A stretch of 64,000 nucleotides of DNA from an uncultured Gemmatimonadales bacterium. Lineage in GTDB: Bacteria > Gemmatimonadota > Gemmatimonadetes > Gemmatimonadales > GWC2-71-9. The notes under the pieces were generated by a model. It ran no database searches and had not been told where the DNA came from. It saw only the letters and a program-made list of their open reading frames with translations. The stretch lies in contig CAMYLY010000002.1 in NCBI GenBank assembly GCA_947259405.1, positions 62,001 through 126,000 on the forward strand, in the 5' to 3' direction. The position numbers were made by a program, and so were the translations under genes. Each line of letters starts with the position of its first letter. Within the stretch, counting starts at the first letter, position 1. Positions 9,661-19,753 of this stretch are shown here, one piece after another.

Positions 9661-11262
9661 TCAGGCCTTGCTCGGATCGATGACTTGAACGTTGCGGAAT
9701 CTTGAAGGTGGGCACCCGTGACTCACCGCATTTGCCTGAGCTGGCTGCCCCTTGGCATCGCCAAAGGTGCCTCCAAGCTCGTACGTGGACGCGCCGCCCA
9801 GCATGTCGAGCGAATTCCAGAACTCGGGAGTCGTGCCTTGATACGCGAGGTCCTTGAGCATGCGGGTGAGCTGACCGCCTTTGATCTCGAAGAAGACCTG
9901 GCCGCCGAACTGAAAATTGTAGCGCTGTTGATCGATAGAATAGGATCCACGTCCGATGATCAAGATTCCGTTATCGGTCGCCTCGATGATGTCTTCGAGT
10001 GAATATCCTTCCGCGCCCGGCAGCAATGAGACATTGGGCATGCGCTGAAACTGCACGCGGTCCCACGATTGCGCGTGCGAGCATCCGTGAGACTGTGTCA
10101 CACCCGTGAGGTCACTAATCCAGCCAACTTGATCGCGTGTCGTTTGATAATCGACAAAGACACCATCCTTGATGATTGGCCAGCTGTCTGCGGGTACGCC
10201 CTCGTCGTCCCACCCAACCGTGGCGAGCGCGCCGTGCTGGGTCCGATCGGCTTGCACATTCATGATCTCCGGCCCGTACCGAAATCGCCCGATCATCTCG
10301 TTCGGCGGGTAGAGGAACGACGTCCCAGCGTAGTTGGCTTCATAGCCGAGTGCACGATCCAGTTCCGTGGGGTGACCGATGCTCTCGTGGATCGTAAGAA
10401 AGAGATTGCTCGGATGAAGCACGAGATCATACGCCCCTGGCTCGACCGGAGCTGCCGAAAGCTTCTCAACGGCTTGCCTCGCCCAGCGTGGAGCACTGCT
10501 GATGAGATTGACGTCCCGCACGTACTCGTATCCGAGGCCCATGGGAGCGATCTCGCCGGACGCGCGGGTCTGGAAATCCGAGTTGTCCGAGGCTACCGCC
10601 GTCACGCTCATCGTTGGATACGTGCGGACCACGGTTTGTTCGATCACGCTCCCCTCCGTCGACGCGAAGGTGGTGCGCTGCCGCACGAATCGCATCCCCG
10701 ATGACGCGAACCGGGCGCCGTTCACAGCCAGGGCTGCCTGATTGGCCTCGAGGAGCAAGTCGATCTTTTCCTCGATCGGGACCTCAAACGGATCTTGCTG
10801 GATCGCGGTAGCCCAGAACCCGTCCGGGTACGCCCGCACGGGCGCCAAGGAAACGGGGTCGCGGATGGCCCTGCTGTTCGCGAGCGCTTGGGTCACGGCC
10901 TGACGCGCCACTTTCACGACCTCACCACGTTCCAAGACCGGACTAGCGGCAAACCCCCAGGCGCCATTGGCGACCGCGCGAACCCCAAACCCAAGCGTCT
11001 CATCATCGCCGAGTCGGGTGACGCGTTGGTTCCTAGTCTGAACCGACTGTGTCCGCAAATCGACGATGCGGATGTCCGCATACTCCGCCCCCGCTGACCG
11101 GGCCGCATCGAGGCCCCGCATCGCCAGCAGCTTGAGCGACGGGTCGCCCTGTTGCGGCTGCTGCATGGCAGCCAGGCGTGGAGTACCGGCCGGGATGACC
11201 GCCGCCGCCGCCGCCGCGGCTGCCGAGGTCTGTTGTACGAACGAACGACGCGAAATCGACAT
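9661..11262 (-). CDS. tldD: TldD family metallopeptidase with Tat-like signal peptide
   Basis: HESIGHPTELDRALGYEANYAGTSF (HExxxH), N-terminus MSISRRSFVQQTSAAAAAAAAVIPAGTPRLAAM. ATG at 11262. Confidence 0.9.
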   Translation of the reverse strand: MSISRRSFVQQTSAAAAAAAAVIPAGTPRLAAMQQPQQGDPSLKLLAMRGLDAARSAGAEYADIRIVDLRTQSVQTRNQRVTRLGDDETLGFGVRAVANGAWGFAASPVLERGEVVKVARQAVTQALANSRAIRDPVSLAPVRAYPDGFWATAIQQDPFEVPIEEKIDLLLEANQAALAVNGARFASSGMRFVRQRTTFASTEGSVIEQTVVRTYPTMSVTAVASDNSDFQTRASGEIAPMGLGYEYVRDVNLISSAPRWARQAVEKLSAAPVEPGAYDLVLHPSNLFLTIHESIGHPTELDRALGYEANYAGTSFLYPPNEMIGRFRYGPEIMNVQADRTQHGALATVGWDDEGVPADSWPIIKDGVFVDYQTTRDQVGWISDLTGVTQSHGCSHAQSWDRVQFQRMPNVSLLPGAEGYSLEDIIEATDNGILIIGRGSYSIDQQRYNFQFGGQVFFEIKGGQLTRMLKDLAYQGTTPEFWNSLDMLGGASTYELGGTFGDAKGQPAQANAVSHGCPPSRFRNVQVIDPSKA

Positions 11263-11369
11263 GGACTCTCGAGATTCTGGGATCCGTGGGCCTTGCTCCG
11301 TCGGCCCCCCGCCGGCAAATTCCCGCTCGCATTCTACCACCGGGATCCCTACAAGGTCCAACTTCACGA

Positions 11370-12161
11370 ATGAACCTCCACATCCAGGATCGCGTCGCCC
11401 TCGTATGTGGCTCCTCCAGCGGTCTCGGGCTCGCTATCGCGACGCAGCTGGCTCGGGAGGGGTGCCGCGTGGCTCTCAACGGTCGTGACACCGATCGTCT
11501 CAGTGAGGCAGCGGACTCCGTCGAGCGGGACACGCGCTCACGACCCCACTCCTTCGCAGCTGACGTCAGCGATCACGATGCTGCGATCGGGCTGGTGGCC
11601 GACGTGGCCGGCACGCTCGGTGCAGTCGACATCCTGGTCCCGAACGCCGGTGGACCGCCGGCCCGTACCTTCGAGGAGGCCAGCTCTGAGGAGTGGCAGC
11701 ACGCTCTCGAGCTGAACCTCCTCTCGACCATTCGCCTGTGTCAAGCGGCGATCCCGGGAATGATGGAACGTAAATGGGGTCGAGTCACGTGCCTCACGAG
11801 CGTGGCGGCGAAGCAGCCGATTCCTGGGCTCTTGCTGTCAGCCACCGCCCGAGCGGGCGTGCTGGGCTTCGTCAAGAGCGTGTCGAACGAGGTCGCGGCT
11901 CACGGAGTGACGGTCAACACGATTTGTCCCGGCTACATGCGGACCGAACGGGTCAAGGAACTGTTCAAGGTCATGGCTGAGAAACGTGCATCAACCGTCC
12001 AAGAGATCGAGCGAGATTTGGTCGCGCAGATTCCGGCAGGACGGATTGGCGATCCCGACGAGCTCGCAGCCGCAGTCGCCTTCCTCTCCTCCGAACAGGC
12101 CGCCTACATCAACGGGGCGGCGATCCAAGTCGACGGCGGGTACATACGGGGAATCCTCTAG
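11370..12161 (+). CDS. SDR family oxidoreductase
   Basis: VALVCGSSSGLGLAIATQL (TGxxxGxG-like), LVPNAGGP, INGAAIQVDGGYIRGIL C-terminus. Confidence 0.9.
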   Translation: MNLHIQDRVALVCGSSSGLGLAIATQLAREGCRVALNGRDTDRLSEAADSVERDTRSRPHSFAADVSDHDAAIGLVADVAGTLGAVDILVPNAGGPPARTFEEASSEEWQHALELNLLSTIRLCQAAIPGMMERKWGRVTCLTSVAAKQPIPGLLLSATARAGVLGFVKSVSNEVAAHGVTVNTICPGYMRTERVKELFKVMAEKRASTVQEIERDLVAQIPAGRIGDPDELAAAVAFLSSEQAAYINGAAIQVDGGYIRGIL

Positions 12162-12162
12162 G

Positions 12163-13197
12163 ATGAGGGCCGTCGTGAAGGCGTCGGCCGCGCCGGGCTT
12201 GGTCGTGACGGATGTCGACCGCCCATCGTGCGGACCACATGATGTGCTCATCAAGGTGCACCATGCCGGCGTTTGTGGCACTGATCTCCACATCGCCGAC
12301 TGGGACGAATGGGCGCAGGGCCGGATTCATCCTCCCGTCATCGTAGGGCACGAGTTCGCAGGCGAAATTGTCGAGGTCGGCGACGAAGTTCCGTCATCGT
12401 TGAAGACCGGCGAACTCGTGACGGCCGAGGGACACATCGTCTGTGGCCACTGCCGGCCGTGCCGAACGGGAAACAGCCATATCTGCCAGCAGACGCAGAT
12501 CATCGGGGTGGACCGGAACGGCGCGTTCGCCGAATACATCGCCATGCCGGATCTGAATGTGATGCCCTTGAACGGTGTGCCCACGACGATCGGTGCCATC
12601 ATGGACCCACTCGGAAACGCCTTCCATACCGTCATCACCCCAGAACTCATCGGCGGTACCGTGCTCGTCCTGGGTTGCGGACCCATCGGGTGCTTCGCTG
12701 TCGGGATTGCGATGGCGGGAGGCGCGAGTCGGGTCATCGCCTCCGACGTCAATCCGCGCCGGCTCGAATTGGCCAAGCGCATGGGTGCACAAGTGCTGTT
12801 GAATGCCAAGAGCGACGACGTCGTGAGCCGCGTGCTAGAAGAAACGAATGGTGACGGCGCCGATCTCGTCTGCGAAATGTCGGGAAGCCCGACCGCGGTC
12901 GACCAAGCCTTCAAGGCAGCCCGCCTGGGAGGGCGCGTAAACCTACTCGGCCTCCCCCCTGCAGCAGTTCCCGTTCACCTTTCGGAAGACGTCATCTTCC
13001 GTGGCCTCACCATTTATGGAGTTATCGGACGCCGCATGTACGAGACGTGGCACCAGATGCGCACTTTCCTTCACTCGGGCCAACTCGACCCTCAACCAGT
13101 AATCACTCATCAGTTCACACTTGAACAAATCGACGACGCGCTCGAGGCGATCCGATCCGGCGAAGCCGGAAAAGTGATCCTCGAGGTTGGGGGATGA
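12163..13197 (+). CDS. tdh: L-threonine 3-dehydrogenase
   Basis: GVCGTDLHIADWDEWAQGRIHPPVIVGHEFAGEIVEVGDEV, zinc cysteines CGHCRPCRTGNSHIC, GCGPIGCFAVGIA; followed by kbl. Confidence 0.93.
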   Translation: MRAVVKASAAPGLVVTDVDRPSCGPHDVLIKVHHAGVCGTDLHIADWDEWAQGRIHPPVIVGHEFAGEIVEVGDEVPSSLKTGELVTAEGHIVCGHCRPCRTGNSHICQQTQIIGVDRNGAFAEYIAMPDLNVMPLNGVPTTIGAIMDPLGNAFHTVITPELIGGTVLVLGCGPIGCFAVGIAMAGGASRVIASDVNPRRLELAKRMGAQVLLNAKSDDVVSRVLEETNGDGADLVCEMSGSPTAVDQAFKAARLGGRVNLLGLPPAAVPVHLSEDVIFRGLTIYGVIGRRMYETWHQMRTFLHSGQLDPQPVITHQFTLEQIDDALEAIRSGEAGKVILEVGG

Positions 13198-13198
13198 A

Positions 13199-14398
13199 AT
13201 GAATGCGGCCGTGAATCAACGACTGCGGGAGGAACTCGACCAGTTCAAGACCGATGGTGTGTACAAGCGCCTGAACTACCTCGACTCACCGCAGGATGCC
13301 CGCGTCCAGATGGAAGGCCGTGGTGAGATCATCATTCTTTCGAGCAACAACTACCTCGGTCTCTCGGCCGTGCCCGAGATCATCGACGCTGGCAAGGCCG
13401 CCATTGACCGCTTTGGCGCCGGAACCTCCAGTGTACGGTTTATCTGCGGTACGTTCACCATCCACCGCGAGCTCGAGCATGCGTTAGCCACCTTCGTTGG
13501 GACCGAGTCGTCGCTCAGCTATGTGTCCTGTTGGAACGCAAACGAGGGGTTGTGCGCGACCATGCTCGGGCCGGACGACGCCGTCATCTCGGATGCGTTG
13601 AATCACGCCTCGATCATCGATGCCATCCGGCTCGCCAAGTCGATCTCCAAATGCCGCGCAGCCGTATACCAGCACTCGGACATGTCCGATCTCGAGGCCA
13701 GGCTTCGAGAGTTTGGCGATGCGCGGACCCGTCTGATCTTCACGGATGGAGTGTTTTCAATGGAAGGGGATATCGCTCGACTCGCAGACATCCTCGAACT
13801 CGCGCGCAAGCATGACGCGATCGTGGCGGTCGACGATTCCCACGGCACGGGCGTGTTGGGCGTGACCGGACGCGGCACGCCCGAACACACCGGTGTGCTC
13901 GGAGAGGTCGACATCGTGACGTCGACCTTGGGGAAGGCGCTTGGCGGAGCCGCCGGTGGATTCACGGCATCCTCTGAAGCCCTGTGCGACTACCTCACCC
14001 AACGCTCACGTCCGCAACTGTTTTCGAATGCACTACCGTGTACCGTGGCGGGCAGTGCGTTGGCCGCCGTGCGGTACGTGCAGGAACACCCCGAACGTGT
14101 CCAGGCCCTCCGAGACAACGCGACCTACTTCCGCGAGCAGCTGTTGGCGCTGGGCTTCGCGCCTCTGAAAGGTGATACGCCGATCATCCCCGTCATTCTG
14201 GGTGAGACGTCCAAAGCCATCCAAATGAGCGACATGCTTTTGGATGAAGGCGTATTCGTTACCGGCTTTGGCTTCCCCGTCGTGCCGCGGGGTGAAGCGC
14301 GGGTCCGATGCCAGATCTCGGCCGGCCATACACGTGACGATCTCGACGAGGCGTTAGAGGCTTTCAAGAAGGTGGGGACGAAGCTGGGATTGGTCTAG
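13199..14398 (+). CDS. kbl: Glycine C-acetyltransferase (2-amino-3-ketobutyrate CoA ligase)
   Basis: SSNNYLGLS, DSHGTGVLG, ILTSTLGKALGGAAGG-like (VTSTLGKALGGAAGGFTA) PLP-lysine motif; adjacent to tdh. Confidence 0.93.
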   Translation: MNAAVNQRLREELDQFKTDGVYKRLNYLDSPQDARVQMEGRGEIIILSSNNYLGLSAVPEIIDAGKAAIDRFGAGTSSVRFICGTFTIHRELEHALATFVGTESSLSYVSCWNANEGLCATMLGPDDAVISDALNHASIIDAIRLAKSISKCRAAVYQHSDMSDLEARLREFGDARTRLIFTDGVFSMEGDIARLADILELARKHDAIVAVDDSHGTGVLGVTGRGTPEHTGVLGEVDIVTSTLGKALGGAAGGFTASSEALCDYLTQRSRPQLFSNALPCTVAGSALAAVRYVQEHPERVQALRDNATYFREQLLALGFAPLKGDTPIIPVILGETSKAIQMSDMLLDEGVFVTGFGFPVVPRGEARVRCQISAGHTRDDLDEALEAFKKVGTKLGLV

Positions 14399-14988
14399 CG
14401 TGACAACCACCGCGACCCTTCGACGGTGAAGCGGAGAGGCCAGTCCGAGGCTTTGGAGATGCCGATCCGATGGCTCGTTTCGATCGCGATCGCACCTGGC
14501 TGGTGTTGGCCGAGCACGCGGACCGGACGGCGCCCAAGATCGGTGCCGTCGTGCTCACCCGTAATCCCCAACGCCTGACACAGCCGCCCCGGACCCGAGC
14601 ACAACAGGCGGTCGCGGCCCACATCGCGACGCTGCCGCATCACCTCCAGTCCTCGCACCGGTTCCAGCGCGCGCACGAGCACCGCCGATGGAACCCCGTT
14701 TGGCTGGGTCACCACATTCACACACCAGTGGATTCCGTAGCTGCGGTAGACGTAGGCGCGACCCGGCGGCCCAAACATGGATGCGTTCCGCGTCGTCTTG
14801 CGATTCCCGTAACTGTGGGCAGCCGGATCCTCGGCTCCGAGGTAGGCTTCGACCTCCACGATGCGTCCGCCAGTTACGTGTCCATCGATGGTCGTCTCCA
14901 ACACGCACCCAAGCAAGTCGCGCGCGACACGAACCGTGTCGCGCGCGTAGAACTGCTTAGGCAGCGGTCGACCCAACGATCGCGCCAT
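14395..14988 (-). CDS. DNA-3-methyladenine glycosylase (AAG/MPG family)
   Basis: ARDLLGCVLET, GRIVEVEAYLGAEDPAAHSYGNRKTTRNASMFGPPGRAYVYRSYGIHWCVNVV. Confidence 0.93.
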   Translation of the reverse strand: MARSLGRPLPKQFYARDTVRVARDLLGCVLETTIDGHVTGGRIVEVEAYLGAEDPAAHSYGNRKTTRNASMFGPPGRAYVYRSYGIHWCVNVVTQPNGVPSAVLVRALEPVRGLEVMRQRRDVGRDRLLCSGPGRLCQALGITGEHDGTDLGRRPVRVLGQHQPGAIAIETSHRIGISKASDWPLRFTVEGSRWLSR

Positions 14989-14998
14989 ACAGTGTCTC

Positions 14999-16831
14999 TC
15001 AGCTGTCTTCCGGACCTCGCATCACCTTCTGAATGGCGTCACTCATGCGCTTGAGCAACCCACCACTCTCGTCCGAGTCCGAGGGCCTCGTAGGTTCGAC
15101 GGGCCGGTCGTCTCGTGGCGAGGGCCGGGCAGCTGGAGCCGCGGCGTCATCACCGGGAGCCTTCGGTGTGGGTTCGGTTTGAGGCGACCGGGCCGGCGAT
15201 TCATCCGTCGGCTTGTCCTGTGGATCGGGGCGCTTGAACCGCGAGCTTCCTCGGCGCGGTCCGATCGCTCTCGCCCCACTCGAGCGGGTGGGCTTCGAGG
15301 GCTCAGGTGGTTCGTCGGTCCCTCGCGACGTCGAGGCTCCTCCCGAACTTGCAGACGATGGTCGCGTCGATCGACCGCGGCCTCCACGCCGCCGCAGGCC
15401 TCGCTTGCCTGCGGAGCCCGCGGCGGTGGATGGCGAAGCGGACGGACTGGCGTCCGGCTCCTTTGCTTGGGCCCGTTCGGGAACAGCTCCCGACGCGTGA
15501 TCTAGCTCCGTGGGCTGTTCTGGCTCCGGGCGGCTTCGCTTTGCCGTCCCCTTCGAGGCCTTCGGCGTTCTCTTTCTCGTGGCTTTCTTGGCCGCGGTCT
15601 TCGTCGTCGTTTTGGTTGTCTTCGTCGACCGTTTCTTGGTGGATTTCCGCCGGGGCGCCTTGTCGGCCGCGCTCGGCTCGTCGGCCAGCTTCGCGACGTC
15701 CCCCTCGGGCGCGGCCGCGGGTCCCGGCTTCATCACGTAGTCATCATCTCGCTTGATGAGCTCGATCATGTCGGCGTCATGCGCCTGGCGCAGGAGGCGC
15801 TGGAAGCGGGGTCGGTCGAAGATCGGGTCGTCCTTCGCATCGGCGCGTTCCAGCATCTTCTCTCGCACCGCCTCCGTACTTGCCGGCCCGTCATCACTCG
15901 CGTCGAGCTCTACCAACGCCTGCCGCAGCAACGTGAACGCTTCGGCCAACATGAGCCCACTCCGCGGTGCAGGTGCGCGCGAGCGGGGGCGTCGTTTCGC
16001 GCGCCCGGACTTCGCAGGCTCTTTGCTGCGGAGAGCGGCCTCGTCTTCCGGTGACACGTTGGCATTGTCGCCGATGTCGACCCCGAACTGCCCATTCTCC
16101 AGTTTGGCGAGAGTGACGAGGCCACGCTTCTGCGCCTCGAGCACGAACTTGCTAAACCGATTGTATCCGGCGCCTTTCTCATCGAAAGTGGGGTCGAGTG
16201 ACTGCATGACCTGCTTGAGCCGATCCGAGCGCATCACGTCGTTGTCCTTCTTCATTTGCGTGACGGCCTGGACCACCAACTCCCAGGGATCCAAGGAAAT
16301 CGGCTCCACTTCCCCTTCCTTCGTGAAGCCGGTGAGCTCGTTGTAACTGTAGTACTCGTCGCAGTTCTGGATCAGCAAGTCGCTCGACGACTCTCGAATC
16401 CCCACACCGATCACGTACTTCCCGTACTCCTTGAGCTTGAGTACCAAGCTCGAGAAGTCCGAGTCTCCGGACAGCAGGATGAACGTCCCGATCTCCGGCC
16501 GCGTGAAGACGAGTTCGAGCGCGTCGATCGCCAGCCGTATGTCTGTCGCGTTCTTCTTATTGGAACCGAACGCCGGCGCGAATATCAAATCCACCGACGC
16601 CTCTGACAATGGTACGATGTACTGCGGATAGCGGCGCCAATCCGCATATGCCCGTTGGACAGATACCTTCCCTTTCACCACCTCGGAGTTCATCAAAGCG
16701 CGGAGCTGGTTCTGGAGGTCGGATCGGATCCCCATCGTGACGTTGTCGAAGTCGATCAACATCGCGGCGTTTGGGGCATGAATTGGGGTGTCGGTGCGCA
16801 CTGGCGACACACCGATGTTGAGTTCATTCAC
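14999..16831 (-). CDS. NYN domain (LabA/DUF88-like) protein with OST-HTH/LOTUS-like modules and a basic low-complexity tail
   Basis: [43 protein letters not shown], winged-helix-like modules after residue ~200, then [35 protein letters not shown]. Confidence 0.85.
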   Translation of the reverse strand: MNELNIGVSPVRTDTPIHAPNAAMLIDFDNVTMGIRSDLQNQLRALMNSEVVKGKVSVQRAYADWRRYPQYIVPLSEASVDLIFAPAFGSNKKNATDIRLAIDALELVFTRPEIGTFILLSGDSDFSSLVLKLKEYGKYVIGVGIRESSSDLLIQNCDEYYSYNELTGFTKEGEVEPISLDPWELVVQAVTQMKKDNDVMRSDRLKQVMQSLDPTFDEKGAGYNRFSKFVLEAQKRGLVTLAKLENGQFGVDIGDNANVSPEDEAALRSKEPAKSGRAKRRPRSRAPAPRSGLMLAEAFTLLRQALVELDASDDGPASTEAVREKMLERADAKDDPIFDRPRFQRLLRQAHDADMIELIKRDDDYVMKPGPAAAPEGDVAKLADEPSAADKAPRRKSTKKRSTKTTKTTTKTAAKKATRKRTPKASKGTAKRSRPEPEQPTELDHASGAVPERAQAKEPDASPSASPSTAAGSAGKRGLRRRGGRGRSTRPSSASSGGASTSRGTDEPPEPSKPTRSSGARAIGPRRGSSRFKRPDPQDKPTDESPARSPQTEPTPKAPGDDAAAPAARPSPRDDRPVEPTRPSDSDESGGLLKRMSDAIQKVMRGPEDS

Positions 16832-18399
16832 GTAGTTGTCAATTCCAGTCCCACGAGGCGCGTCAATTCCCGTCGTTGCACCTTCCCGCTCCCGGTCATC
16901 GGGAAAGCGTCGAAGAAACGGACCGCATCCGGAACTTTGTAGTCAGCAAGCTGCTCGCGGCAGAACTCCTTGATCTCGTCCCCAGTGATGATCGCACCCT
17001 CCACAGGAATGACACAGGCGCAGATCAGTTCACCCAGAATTTCATTGGGGATCCCGACCACGCAGGCGTCATCCAAGGCTGGATGCGTTCTGAGCACGTC
17101 CTCCAACTCCCTGGGGTAGATGTTGTAGCCACCGCGAATGATCATCGCGTCGCGTCGTCCAACGATCGTCACATACCCATCTTCATCGACGAACGCGAGG
17201 TCGCCGGTCACGAAGAATCCATCTTCGGTGAACAGCTTCCTGGTCTCCGACGGCATGCGATGGTACCCCTGCATGACGTTCGGGCCGCGGACGGCAAGCT
17301 CGCCGACGGCTTCCGGACCGTGCGCATCGCCTGTGACGGCGTCCAACACGCGCAGCTCCACTCCCGGAATCGGCCGCCCGACGGTGGATTCGCGCAACTC
17401 GGCTGGATCGTCAAACCGAGTGATCGAAACCGTCGGACCTGTTTCCGTGAGTCCGTAGGCGATTTGCACGTCATTCCACCGACGGATCCGTCGCACCAGG
17501 TCGGAGGAGACCGGGCTCCCCGCCACAATGCCAGTCCGTACGGAGGATACATCTCGACTCTTGAACGAGGGCTCGCGCATCAAGAGTTCAAACACCGTTG
17601 GCACACCGTGCACGATGGTGATTCGTTCACGCTCGATCAGCTCCAGGGCCTCGCTGGGGTCGAACCGTTCCTGAAAGACCAGGGTTCCACCTGTGACCAG
17701 CGCGCCCAGTACGATCTGGATCCCGAAGATCGTGAACATCGGCACGGACGCCAGCACCCGATCACCAGTCCCTTGATCCAGCGCCCGCGCCGCCTGGGAG
17801 GCCGAGAACACCAAGTTCTCGTGCGACAAGACGACGCCCTTAGGTTTGCCCATCGTCCCCGACGTGTAGAGGATGGCCAGCGTGGCATCTTGACCGGCGA
17901 CGGCAGCGTCCTTGGGCCGTCGTGTGCGACCGCGAGCGAGGAGGTCGGCATATCGGTGGATGCGGTCGTCCGCCCAGGCGTCGTCCAACCCGACACTGAC
18001 CAGGCACTGCAGATCGGGGAGTGTGCCCTCCAGATCTTCAAAGACCTCAAAGCAATCGCCGTCACCCAGTGTCTGAGCAGCTACCGCGATCTTTGTTTCA
18101 GTGTGCCGAAGCTGGTACTTGAGCTCTTGGTAGCCCGCAGAAGCGCTCAACGGCACGACGACGCCGCCGAGCTTGGCCACTGCCAGGAGGGTTACGGTCC
18201 ACTCGGGCGAGTTGGGGAGATCGATGGCGACGCGGGTCCCCGCCGCCACTCCCAGCTCGGCGAGAGCGTTCGCGAGGGCTTCGACATCTCGGTGCGTTTG
18301 ACCAAAGGTCAGGCGTCTCGTGCCAAGCACCAGACACTCACGATCAGGTGCCTCGTCCACCTGCTTGGTGAAGATGTCTACTAGATGATTACTATCCAA
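16828..18399 (-). CDS. AMP-binding acyl-CoA synthetase / fatty-acid-CoA ligase
   Basis: [73 protein letters not shown] start. Confidence 0.94.
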   Translation of the reverse strand: MDSNHLVDIFTKQVDEAPDRECLVLGTRRLTFGQTHRDVEALANALAELGVAAGTRVAIDLPNSPEWTVTLLAVAKLGGVVVPLSASAGYQELKYQLRHTETKIAVAAQTLGDGDCFEVFEDLEGTLPDLQCLVSVGLDDAWADDRIHRYADLLARGRTRRPKDAAVAGQDATLAILYTSGTMGKPKGVVLSHENLVFSASQAARALDQGTGDRVLASVPMFTIFGIQIVLGALVTGGTLVFQERFDPSEALELIERERITIVHGVPTVFELLMREPSFKSRDVSSVRTGIVAGSPVSSDLVRRIRRWNDVQIAYGLTETGPTVSITRFDDPAELRESTVGRPIPGVELRVLDAVTGDAHGPEAVGELAVRGPNVMQGYHRMPSETRKLFTEDGFFVTGDLAFVDEDGYVTIVGRRDAMIIRGGYNIYPRELEDVLRTHPALDDACVVGIPNEILGELICACVIPVEGAIITGDEIKEFCREQLADYKVPDAVRFFDAFPMTGSGKVQRRELTRLVGLELTTT

Positions 18400-18469
18400 C
18401 CAGCCCTCGCAACACGTCCAGCGCAGAGTAACATGTTAAGATAGCCCCGTGGTCAGGCGCCCACACGCT

Positions 18470-18889
18470 CTATTCTCCCATCACCTTGATGAGCACCCGC
18501 TTCCGCCGCTGCCCGTCCCATTCTCCGTAAAACACCCGCTGCCACGGGCCCAGGTCGAGCGATCCGTCGGTCACGGGCACAATTGCCTCGTGGCCAATCG
18601 TGAGGCTCCGGAGATGGGCCGCGGCATTGTCCTCGCCCGTACGGTTGTGGTGATACCGCTCTGGATCCCACGGAGCAACGTGGTCTTCGAGCCACCGGAG
18701 GATGTCGTGCCACAGCCCCGACTCGTGATCGTTCACGAACACCGACGCGGTGATGTGCATGGCGGACACGAGGACGAACCCCTCACGGATTCCAGCCTCG
18801 GAGACCTGGGCCGCCACATCATCGGTAATGTCGATGATGTCCTGACGCTTCTCCGTGTTGAACCAGAGATAGTGAGTGTGGGCTCGCAT
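18470..18889 (-). CDS. YjbQ family (UPF0047) protein
   Basis: [32 protein letters not shown] ... [48 protein letters not shown]. Confidence 0.92.
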   Translation of the reverse strand: MRAHTHYLWFNTEKRQDIIDITDDVAAQVSEAGIREGFVLVSAMHITASVFVNDHESGLWHDILRWLEDHVAPWDPERYHHNRTGEDNAAAHLRSLTIGHEAIVPVTDGSLDLGPWQRVFYGEWDGQRRKRVLIKVMGE

Positions 18890-18906
18890 TGTCGGTGAGC
18901 CTTGCC

Positions 18907-19458
18907 CTACAAGCCCTCCAACTGCTGCAGCGTCGATTCGCCGTAGAACAGGCGAATGTATTTCGCCTGGACCGCAGTGAGCTTGCGGACCGCCCAGGTC
19001 AGGTACACGAAATGAGGTTCGACAGGTACCGTGAGCAACTGCATTCCGGTTTCGCGAACGAGGCGGTTACCCTTCCGCGTGTTACACGTCGAACACGCGG
19101 TCACCACGTTGGTCCATCGGTTTGTGCCGCCACGAGAGATCGGAACCAAGTGGTCGCGTGTCAGGCACTCGCGATACCCCAGCTCCATTTCGCGTCTGCC
19201 GCAGAACTGGCAACTGTATTGATCGCGAGCGAACAGGAACGTATTCGTCACCTGACGCCTGAACTTCCTCGGCACATGCACGAAGCGCCGGAGCCGAATC
19301 ACGGATGGCCGAGGAACCGCGATGTGGGCACTCCGCATCACACGGTCCCCGTCGGCTTCCACAATCTCCGCCTTGCCGTCGATAACCAGGCGGAGCGCGC
19401 GCCGGACGGGTACCAGCGTCAGCGGTTCAAAGGATGCGTTCAAAGTCAGACAACGCAT
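18907..19458 (-). CDS. HNH endonuclease
   Basis: [51 protein letters not shown]. Start set at [13 protein letters not shown] (19458). Confidence 0.92.
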   Translation of the reverse strand: MRCLTLNASFEPLTLVPVRRALRLVIDGKAEIVEADGDRVMRSAHIAVPRPSVIRLRRFVHVPRKFRRQVTNTFLFARDQYSCQFCGRREMELGYRECLTRDHLVPISRGGTNRWTNVVTACSTCNTRKGNRLVRETGMQLLTVPVEPHFVYLTWAVRKLTAVQAKYIRLFYGESTLQQLEGL

Positions 19459-19522
19459 ACTAACTCCCAGGGCAACTACACAAATCCCGCCGCGCTCGAC
19501 CGAACGGGCGGGCACCTCCATA

Positions 19523-19551
19523 ATACTACGCCGTGTCCTAAAGCTCTGCAA
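19523..19551 (-). promoter_or_regulatory. Putative promoter of the HNH endonuclease gene
   Basis: Reverse strand TTGCAG-N17-TAGTAT, about 65 nt upstream of the HNH start. Confidence 0.45.
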
Positions 19552-19602
19552 TGGGCTGAGTTAGGCGCGTTGCAACGGTGACACGCTCCCAAGCATCTCT
19601 CA

Positions 19603-19751
19603 ATACGACGGCGTGGCAGGGCGTTACCAGCCCTTGCGATCCGTCGTATCTTTAGCATGTAGCGTGGGGTGCACCGAGACCTTGCTGCCCGGCAAGGGTT
19701 GCTCGCCTGGAGGGGATGAGCGGGACCACAAGCCCAACCTCGGTGCGCCCT
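19603..19751. ncRNA. Candidate structured RNA element, two adjacent hairpins (strand and identity unknown)
   Basis: Hairpin A: ATACGACGG(19603-19611)/CCGTCGTAT(19641-19649) enclosing GCAGGGC...GCCCTTGC. Hairpin B: GGGGTGCACCGAG(19666-19678)/CTCGGTGCGCCCT(19739-19751), enclosing CCTTGC-tgcccg-GCAAGG. No long ORF fits. Confidence 0.35.
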
Positions 19752-19753
19752 GC

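Noticed and set aside
15540-15660. Possible repeat array in the NYN gene
   Set aside because: Low-complexity Lys/Thr/Ala codons in a coding frame, not a CRISPR or regular tandem array.
16876-18384. 502-aa plus-strand ORF
   Set aside because: Antisense shadow of the AMP-binding acyl-CoA synthetase; composition (H/R/D-rich) typical of reverse-frame reading in GC-rich DNA.
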